A DNA stretch of 64,000 nt from Alteromonas gracilis. GTDB taxonomy: Bacteria > Pseudomonadota > Gammaproteobacteria > Enterobacterales > Alteromonadaceae. Below, piece by piece: positions 58,192 through 64,000 of this stretch. The first letter of the stretch is position 1. Every line of letters starts with the position of its first letter. The notes beneath the pieces were generated by a model. It saw only the letters and a list, made by a program, of their open reading frames with translations. It was not told the DNA's origin and made no database searches. Position numbers and translations under genes: made by a program. Location of the stretch: contig NZ_PVNO01000025.1 of assembly GCF_002993325.1 (NCBI RefSeq), positions 1 to 64,000 of the forward strand. The letters run 5' to 3'.

Positions 58192-60132
58192 TTAATGCCC
58201 TTCAGTTTCATCCGGCTTCTCATCTGGTGCAAGCTTTTCAGCATAACCTTTGGGCGGCGGTGTCCAGCCACGCATCCTAGAATGTTTGTCATGTAAGTCT
58301 GCTTTAAGTGCTTTTTCGATAAGTGATTCAAGCTCAATAAAGAGCTTAAGATAGTTGTTATCAATTCGTTCACCACTGGCATCGTCTGCCCAGGCATGAT
58401 AAAGCACGTCATTTTGCTGAGACTCGATATTTTTGTAAGCCATTTTTTGACGCTCAACATGAAAAGGGTGAATGTTGAGAGAACGCAAAGCTTCTGCACC
58501 CATTTCAAGGGCACTATGGTAGGTTTCAGATACCACATAGTCTGCACCGAGTTGACGCAGCCGATAACCGTGACCACGGTCGAAAGCGCGGGCAAGGACT
58601 TTTACATTTGGGTAAGCATGTTTTGCGTATTTCACCATCTCTGCTGCCGTTTCCCGGTCATCAATAGCGATCACTAATAAAGCGGACTCGTGCGCCCCTG
58701 CGGTGTGTAATATATCGGGTTTAGATGCATCGCCAAAAAACGCTTTGGTACCAATACGACGAATAAGGTCTATTTGCTCAGAACGAATATCGAGTACAAC
58801 GGTTTTGACATCGTTTGCAACGAGCAGACGGTTGATTATTTGACCGAAGCGTCCTATTCCAGCAATAACAACGGTACCTTTTTCATCAATCTCGTCGTCA
58901 GAGCGCGTTGACTTCGCACTTTTATAGCGGGGAATAATCGCCTTATCAAACAAAATGAAGAGCCCGGGCGTTAAGAACATAGAGATGGCGACAACCAACG
59001 AGAGGATCGAAATGATATCATTGGGTAGCACGTAATTTTGAGAAGCAAAACTGAGTAAAACAAAGCCAAATTCCCCGGCTTGAGCAAGACTCAGTGTAAA
59101 CAGCCATTTGTTGGTGCCTTTAATCTTAAAGATTAGAGCAACGACAAAAAGTACAATGGCTTTAGATAACATTACCGCAATTGTTAGCCCCGCTATCAAC
59201 ATGGGGTTTTCAGAAAGCACAGAAAAATTAATGCCGGCGCCAACGGTTATGAAGAAAAGCCCCAGTAATAACCCTTTAAATGGCTCTATATTGGCTTCCA
59301 GTTCATGTCGGAACTCACTGTTAGCGAGTACCACACCCGCTAAAAAAGCCCCAAGGGCAGGTGATAAGCCAACAAGCCCCATTAACGCCGCAATGCCGAT
59401 AATGAGCATAAGGGCAGTAGCGGTAAATATTTCCCGTAAGCCCGAAGCAGCAACATACTTGAAAAGTGGGCGGCTTAAGTAATGAGCGCCAATAGTGAGA
59501 AACGCGACAGACCCGATAATAACAAGCCCCGAGGCCCACGGAGCAAGCCCTTCAACCAGATTAAAACTGTCGTGGGAGCTTGCGTTACCTCCATGTTCAG
59601 TGCCTGCGTTTATCAGTTCGGGAATGGCAAGGAGCGGAATAAACGCGAGCATGGGAATAACCGCAATATCTTGAAACAATAAGACGGAGAAGGCGCTTTT
59701 ACCCCCTTCAGTCTTTTGAAGCCCTTTTTCTTGAAGTGTTTGTAAGACAATAGCGGTTGAAGAAAGGGCAAATATAAGGCCAATGGTGAGCGAAATACCG
59801 AATGGCTGGTTTAGCCACATGGCTGCTACTGTAATGAGGGCCGTCGTTAGACCTAATTGCAAGCCACCTAAGCCGACCAACTTAGACTTCATCGCCCAGA
59901 GAGAGCGCGGTTCAAGCTCAAGACCCACCAGAAAAAGCATCATCACAACACCAAATTCAGCAAAGTGTTGAATGGCGACCGTCTCATCACCAACAAGGCC
60001 GAATATGGGGCCAATCACTAGCCCTGCTATTAAATAGCCTAATACAGACCCTAAACCAAGGCGCTTCGCAATGGGCACTGCAATTACGGCGGCGACCAGA
60101 TAGATAAATGCGTATAAAAAATAGCCCGTCAC
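58192..60132 (-). CDS. kefB: glutathione-regulated potassium efflux antiporter KefB/KefC type
   Basis: A 646-residue CPA2 antiporter. Twelve or so membrane segments (LGSVLGYLIAGLVIGP, FALSSTAIVLQTL, LLFQDIAVIP) are followed by a Rossmann RCK-N domain with VIAGIGRFGQIINRLL near residue 400. The KefB/KefC type exports K+ in exchange for H+ when electrophile-glutathione adducts bind. I start at the GTG at 60132, which has AAGGAG upstream, rather than at the longer ORF start. It follows the KefG-like gene by one base. Symbol inferred from this pair. Confidence 0.85.
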   Translation of the reverse strand: MTGYFLYAFIYLVAAVIAVPIAKRLGLGSVLGYLIAGLVIGPIFGLVGDETVAIQHFAEFGVVMMLFLVGLELEPRSLWAMKSKLVGLGGLQLGLTTALITVAAMWLNQPFGISLTIGLIFALSSTAIVLQTLQEKGLQKTEGGKSAFSVLLFQDIAVIPMLAFIPLLAIPELINAGTEHGGNASSHDSFNLVEGLAPWASGLVIIGSVAFLTIGAHYLSRPLFKYVAASGLREIFTATALMLIIGIAALMGLVGLSPALGAFLAGVVLANSEFRHELEANIEPFKGLLLGLFFITVGAGINFSVLSENPMLIAGLTIAVMLSKAIVLFVVALIFKIKGTNKWLFTLSLAQAGEFGFVLLSFASQNYVLPNDIISILSLVVAISMFLTPGLFILFDKAIIPRYKSAKSTRSDDEIDEKGTVVIAGIGRFGQIINRLLVANDVKTVVLDIRSEQIDLIRRIGTKAFFGDASKPDILHTAGAHESALLVIAIDDRETAAEMVKYAKHAYPNVKVLARAFDRGHGYRLRQLGADYVVSETYHSALEMGAEALRSLNIHPFHVERQKMAYKNIESQQNDVLYHAWADDASGERIDNNYLKLFIELESLIEKALKADLHDKHSRMRGWTPPPKGYAEKLAPDEKPDETEGH

Positions 60133-60133
60133 G

Positions 60134-60772
60134 TTATTCTCCTTGCGGGGTACAAAGGTCAGCAAGATTTTCGATATGCTGTGCTTTTTCTATATCAAGG
60201 CTATTGGTTGTCAGTTTATTCAATAGGGTGGTCCACTTGCCCCGATGCTCATAAACTCGCGCCTCTTCTTGAGCGGTTCTAGAGCCGAAAAGGGCAAACG
60301 GAGCAACATAGGTCATTTGCGTGATCTGAGCCATTTGTTCGAGGGGTTGAAGCAATTGCCTTATCGTGTAGTGATTAAAACCATCGGTTTGATAGGCTTC
60401 TTCTTTTCCGCCAGCGCTCAGCGCGCAGAGAAAGATTTTGTCTTTAAGTGCGGTGCCTTCATGGCCGTAAGCAAAACCATATTCTAACACCAAATCCTGC
60501 CACTCTTTCAAAATGGATGGCGTCGAGTACCAGTAAAGGGGAAAAAGAAATACGATCACATCGTGATCGATTAAGCGCTGCTGTTCTCGCTCAATATCAA
60601 TATTAAAGTCGGGATATTCTGCATATAAATCGACGGCAGTGACGTGCCTGTTTAATTTGGCCTCGTGAAAAAGGGGAACATTCACCTCAGATTCAGTCTG
60701 TGCAGGGTGGGCAAAAAGCACGAGGACCTTTTTACTGCGCTTTGTCTCTTCAATAGTACTTTTGTCACTCAT
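60134..60772 (-). CDS. kefG: KefG/KefF-type NAD(P)H oxidoreductase, Kef ancillary subunit
   Basis: A 212-residue flavodoxin-like quinone reductase. KKVLVLFAHPAQTESEVN at the start, FLFPLYWYSTPSILKEWQDLVL and LCALSAGGKEEAY are typical of KefF/KefG/MdaB-like proteins. Such subunits are needed for full activity of the adjacent Kef antiporter in E. coli. It stops one base before the antiporter's GTG start, so translation is coupled. Start ATG at 60772, with a weak ribosome-binding site; a GTG three codons earlier is possible. Confidence 0.88.
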   Translation of the reverse strand: MSDKSTIEETKRSKKVLVLFAHPAQTESEVNVPLFHEAKLNRHVTAVDLYAEYPDFNIDIEREQQRLIDHDVIVFLFPLYWYSTPSILKEWQDLVLEYGFAYGHEGTALKDKIFLCALSAGGKEEAYQTDGFNHYTIRQLLQPLEQMAQITQMTYVAPFALFGSRTAQEEARVYEHRGKWTTLLNKLTTNSLDIEKAQHIENLADLCTPQGE

Positions 60773-61085
60773 ACACTGCACTCGATATTATCCAACTTAA
60801 ATTGCCTGGTTTACCGGCCTTATACGCACGCCAAAAAACGAAACCTTTTGGTGTCTTAATACTATTATCCACATGCAACACAATATTTAGAGCAATAGTG
60901 AATGTCTTTTTCTACAAAGTTATAAGATTACTAAAAGTAACCAGGTTGAAAAAAGTAACCTAGTATCCATTATTCGGTCAACAATACATTGACGTCTTAG
61001 ACAGAACGTTATTTTTTCACCTTTATGAGGACTGTTAGTTTTTCTTAAACATTAAAACGAAACAATCTCTGAGAACAGTATAACC
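60773..61085. other. divergent intergenic region between kefG and the PagL-like gene
   Basis: About 313 bp. TTGAAA and ATTATT hexamers 17 bases apart near 60947-60975 may be the promoter of the PagL-like gene. AAGTAACC occurs twice close together (about 60935 and 60954). No gene is supported. Confidence 0.45.
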
Positions 61086-61580
61086 ATGAAAATGACACTT
61101 AAAACACTCACACTTACATTACCTTTAATTTTTTCACTTTTCGCGCCTAAAAGTTACGCTTTACCCCAAGGAAGCGAGTTAAAAGCCGGTGCGGCAGTTT
61201 GGAACCTATTCGACGATGCCGACCGCTATGCCATGCATGTCGCTTATATCCATAAGCCCTTAGCGCAATTTTATGATTTAAGACCGACGGTACTTTTAAT
61301 TAATGCAGATCAAGGTCAGCACTATTTTGCAGCGGGCATTGCCAAAGATATTTACCGATACAAGGATTTTTCAATTCGCGCTGCGTTTCACGCAGGTATC
61401 GTTGATGAATCTGAAAACTTAGGTGATACCGTCGAGTTTTATTCTTCAATTGCTGGGCTGTATAACGTTTCAGAATTATTGTCATTTGAAGCTGAGATTG
61501 GGCATATTTCTAACGGTGGCTTAGGGGATAGAAACCCAGGTTCTGAATCTTTCGTTTTAAGTGCGCACTATCATTTCTAA
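61086..61580 (+). CDS. PagL-like lipid A 3-O-deacylase
   Basis: A 164-residue protein with signal peptide (cleavage near SYA, about residue 25) and an outer-membrane beta-barrel pattern ending in a C-terminal Phe. The PagL triad is recognisable: His140 and Ser142 in GHISN, and Glu154 in GSES, with the family spacing of 2 and 12 residues. PagL removes the 3-hydroxy acyl chain at position 3 of lipid A in the outer membrane, lowering its inflammatory potency and altering the barrier. It is transcribed alone, and a bidirectional terminator follows. Confidence 0.8.
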   Translation: MKMTLKTLTLTLPLIFSLFAPKSYALPQGSELKAGAAVWNLFDDADRYAMHVAYIHKPLAQFYDLRPTVLLINADQGQHYFAAGIAKDIYRYKDFSIRAAFHAGIVDESENLGDTVEFYSSIAGLYNVSELLSFEAEIGHISNGGLGDRNPGSESFVLSAHYHF

Positions 61581-61610
61581 ACTAATCTTCTCGCTTCGCG
61601 TAGCTCAAAA

Positions 61611-61638
61611 AAACAACCCGCGATTTCGCGGGTTGTTT
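61611..61638. terminator. bidirectional terminator between PagL-like and molybdenum hydroxylase genes
   Basis: A perfect 13-bp stem AAACAACCCGCGA/TCGCGGGTTGTTT with a two-base centre. On the minus strand it is followed by seven T, on the plus strand by a shorter T-rich tail. Confidence 0.85.
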
Positions 61639-61653
61639 GATTTACATTCTATC

Positions 61654-63951
61654 TCAAGCACTAAGCGCCTCAGTAACATGGGAAGATAACATAGGAAGGT
61701 GACGCAAACGCACCCCCACAGCCTCATAAACCGCGTTACCCACAGCAGGTGCGACACCGATAACACCAGGCTCACCTAAGCCCACTGGGAACTCGTCGCT
61801 TTCAACGAATTCGATATCCATTTCAGGTACATCTTTCATTCGAAGCGGTTGATAGGTGGTAAGGTTTTTCTTCGCAACATAACCGTTCTTTATTTCGTTA
61901 TGCTCGAACAGTGCTAGGCTAGTGCCCCATAGTAAAGAGCCTTCCATTTGTGCCATAGCACCATCTGGATGAACCACGATACCAGCATCAGCCACAACCC
62001 AAAGTTTTTTAAGTGTGATTTTGCCTGACGCCTTATCAACATGGACGTGGGCAGCGGTAGCTAACCAAGCAGGCATAGTGCGCTCTTGCCCTGCGGTGAC
62101 GCTATAGCCAATGCCTTCGTTCTCAGCTAGCTTTACATTTGCGGTCTTGCTCTTAAGGATTTCAAGGGTGTTGGCTAACCGTTTAGCTCCGCCAACACTT
62201 TCAGGCGCTTTGCCTGCTTGTTTGCCTTTACCATCAAGCATGGCAAGTCTGAAATCGACAGGGTTTTGCTTAGCTTCGTGAGCAACCTCATCGATAAAGC
62301 TCTCTAGTCCCCACACTATCCACCCTTGGCCCACTGAACGTAGCCAGCCGGGAGTAAAGGTTTCTTGTGCTACTTTGTTATTAATAACCCGTGCTCTGTG
62401 ATGCTCCATGGTATACCAGTGGTCTGCGCCGGAAGCTGAAAACGGGTCTACTTTTCCTTTTCCATCCACGCCGTCGGGCATGAAGCTAGGTGCCATAGCG
62501 AGAGTCGGCCAGCCAGCGGCTAGCGCATGCTCCATCCCTAAAAACTTGCCAGACTCATCAAAAGCAGCGTTAAAGAGCGATGTAGACGCAGACCTCGGTT
62601 GGTCGAACATTGCGTCGTCAGGCCGCATAAACAACATTTTCACAGGTTGACCTACCGCTTTCGCTGTAAGTACTGTAGGAATAATCCAGTCGCCAAAAAG
62701 ACGGCGACCAAAGCCACCCCCTAAGTAATATTGATGAATCACAACCTCAGAATCAGAGACACCTGCCGCCTTGGCAACGGCCGGTAGTGTAAGGCCCTGC
62801 CACTGATTTCCCGTGTGAATATGCCACTTTCCGTCTTTAAACTCGGCAACGGCGTTTACGGGTTCAAGTTGAAAGTGACTAGCAGTAGAGGTGGTGTACA
62901 TAGCCTCGATAGTATTCGCCGCTTTTTGTTGCGCTTCTACAATATTACCCTCATCGACGAAAAGTGTACCTTCATTACGGTCTCTACAAATTCGCTCGCC
63001 TTCTTTTTGAATATCAGCTTCATTTACGTTAACCGTTTTACCGGCGTTGTATGTCACCTTAACCATGTCCACGGCTTTAATAGCAGTAGGATAATCGCTG
63101 GCGAGAATAGCTACCCACCCCTCAACCGTATTCGATGGGTCAGACAACACTTTATAGCCTTTGTAGCCAGGCAGCGATTTAGCTTGGCTGTCGTCTACAT
63201 TCGTCACCGTGCTTCCATATCGCGTAGGCGGAAGGATAGGGCGAGCATAAAGCATGTTGTCGACTTCAACATCAATACCATACACTGCGGTTCCATCGGT
63301 TTTAGGTGGGATATCCAGCGCTTTATAATCGTTACCTATACCAATAAGGTGCTTCTTATTGCCAGGCTTGATTGGTAACGCCGACAACTCATCCGCTGAA
63401 AATGTCTTGTCAATATTTCCTTTGGCAACAATATCGCCGTAGCTTATCTTCTTGCTGCCAGATACGATAAACCCTGATTTTGCTTCACAGCTAGATTCTG
63501 AAACACCAAGCAGTTCAGCACCTGCGCGAACTAACACTTGCCGGCCGGCAGCGCCAGCTTGAGACATGGGTTTATAGGTTTGAAAAACTGACCAAGAGCC
63601 GCCTGTGACCATATAGCCCCACTTCGGATCTGTATCAACGTGAACAATAGCAACTTTATTCCAGTCACATTCCAGTTCGTCAGCTAAGATTCGAGCGATG
63701 GCTGTGCCAACATGCTGGCCCATTTCTGCTTTAGCAATGTTCACTGTAACTTTTCCGGTGGTGTCCATTTCAAACCATACATTAGGCGCAAAGGTTTTTG
63801 ATGCTAGCGCTTCTTTTGCAGATAACAAAGAAGGGAGGGCTGAAGCACCAAAAGCCATGAGTAATGAAGTTTTCACCGACCCTACCATAAAAGAGCGGCG
63901 AGAAAGGCTAACCATGTCTTTCTTTTCTTTAGAAATATCTCTTATGCTCAT
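61654..63951 (-). CDS. molybdopterin-binding subunit of a xanthine dehydrogenase-family oxidoreductase (IorB-like)
   Basis: A 765-residue protein with a twin-arginine signal, SRRSFMVGS followed by a hydrophobic stretch (about residues 18-50), so it is folded with its cofactor before export. IorB-type features include YYLGGGFGRRLF, GWLRSVGQG and the C-terminal GLGEPGVIGVAPAVGNAVYEA. It is the large catalytic subunit of a periplasmic aldehyde or N-heterocycle hydroxylase; the substrate is unknown. AAGAAGGTG lies upstream of the ATG. It overlaps an upstream gene at ATGA. Confidence 0.88.
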   Translation of the reverse strand: MSIRDISKEKKDMVSLSRRSFMVGSVKTSLLMAFGASALPSLLSAKEALASKTFAPNVWFEMDTTGKVTVNIAKAEMGQHVGTAIARILADELECDWNKVAIVHVDTDPKWGYMVTGGSWSVFQTYKPMSQAGAAGRQVLVRAGAELLGVSESSCEAKSGFIVSGSKKISYGDIVAKGNIDKTFSADELSALPIKPGNKKHLIGIGNDYKALDIPPKTDGTAVYGIDVEVDNMLYARPILPPTRYGSTVTNVDDSQAKSLPGYKGYKVLSDPSNTVEGWVAILASDYPTAIKAVDMVKVTYNAGKTVNVNEADIQKEGERICRDRNEGTLFVDEGNIVEAQQKAANTIEAMYTTSTASHFQLEPVNAVAEFKDGKWHIHTGNQWQGLTLPAVAKAAGVSDSEVVIHQYYLGGGFGRRLFGDWIIPTVLTAKAVGQPVKMLFMRPDDAMFDQPRSASTSLFNAAFDESGKFLGMEHALAAGWPTLAMAPSFMPDGVDGKGKVDPFSASGADHWYTMEHHRARVINNKVAQETFTPGWLRSVGQGWIVWGLESFIDEVAHEAKQNPVDFRLAMLDGKGKQAGKAPESVGGAKRLANTLEILKSKTANVKLAENEGIGYSVTAGQERTMPAWLATAAHVHVDKASGKITLKKLWVVADAGIVVHPDGAMAQMEGSLLWGTSLALFEHNEIKNGYVAKKNLTTYQPLRMKDVPEMDIEFVESDEFPVGLGEPGVIGVAPAVGNAVYEAVGVRLRHLPMLSSHVTEALSA

Positions 63952-64000
63952 GCGTTTTCACCTTCTTTCGATGCGTTAGGGTCAAAATATTCTACAGAAG
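63948..64000 (-). CDS. 3' end of an upstream gene, probably the [2Fe-2S] subunit
   Basis: An open frame enters the window on the minus strand and ends at a TGA that overlaps the ATG of the molybdopterin subunit (ATGA). The visible tail reads SVEYFDPNASKEGENA. In IorAB-type operons the iron-sulfur subunit is the usual partner, but too little is visible to confirm it. Confidence 0.5.
   Translation of the reverse strand, partial: SVEYFDPNASKEGENA

Noticed and set aside
58161..58595. 144-codon minus-strand ORF over the 3' part of kefB
   Set aside because: It is an alternative frame of the antiporter gene; the kefB frame has the conserved RCK sequence.
62815..63378. 187-codon plus-strand ORF inside the molybdopterin subunit gene
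   Set aside because: It is antisense to a clearly conserved IorB-like coding sequence and has no matching domain.

Overview
The window looks like a piece of chromosome from a marine gammaproteobacterium, most likely Alteromonas or a close relative. This rests on gene content and order, not on any search. Several conserved gammaproteobacterial neighbourhoods are present: rplY-pth-ychF; lolB-ispE-prs divergent from hemA-prfA-prmC followed by SirB2 and kdsA; gcvA-DUF423-rlmM; seqA-pgm; yffB-dapE; kefG-kefB; and hppD/hmgA. Coding density is high. I see no prophage, transposase, CRISPR array or rRNA.

Layout. 1-264: three tRNA genes (Gln partial, Leu, Met) on the minus strand with a strong promoter. 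0.4-4 kb: a periplasmic cyclophilin, then ychF, pth and rplY. 4-7 kb: a zinc alcohol dehydrogenase and two lipoproteins, one an acidic repeat protein. 7-12.8 kb: the prs/tRNA-Gln/ispE/lolB block divergent from hemA/prfA/prmC. 13-16 kb: an HD-GYP response regulator, SirB2 and kdsA. 16-22 kb: a small exported protein divergent from gcvA, an alpha/beta hydrolase, DUF423, rlmM and a stand-alone elongation factor G. 22-26.6 kb: a MoxR / DUF58 / transglutaminase operon. 27-32 kb: seqA, pgm and glycogen phosphorylase. 32-36 kb: an EAL protein, an AstE-like protein, a HIT protein and YbjQ. 36-42.5 kb: an S9 peptidase, a dicarboxylate symporter, and the yffB-dapE-M15 peptidase-DUF2897 operon. 42.7-43.6 kb: an unusual two-gene unit with an EIIA(Glc)-like protein and an ACT-domain protein, followed by a non-coding stretch rich in DnaA-box-like 9-mers. 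44-48 kb: tyrosine/homogentisate catabolism with a divergent MarR regulator. 48-53 kb: a patatin-like lipase, tRNA-Val, a PAS-GGDEF-EAL protein and a LapD-like receptor. 53.7-64 kb: an RND efflux pair, the KefG/KefB potassium efflux pair, a PagL-like lipid A deacylase and a Tat-exported molybdenum hydroxylase subunit whose partner gene is cut by the window edge.

Four proteins with cyclic-di-GMP domains (HD-GYP, EAL, GGDEF-EAL, LapD-like) lie in the window. The most unusual item is the EIIA(Glc)-like protein at 42715-43233: both active-site histidines of the family are replaced although the fold sequence and their 15-residue spacing are kept, and its gene overlaps an ACT-domain gene. Other points of interest are a CTAAT-type palindrome between gcvA and the small exported protein, a SeqA with a very long basic linker, a family of TATACCAG/CTGGTATA intergenic repeats, and a small TTG-started ORF between two cyclic-di-GMP genes.
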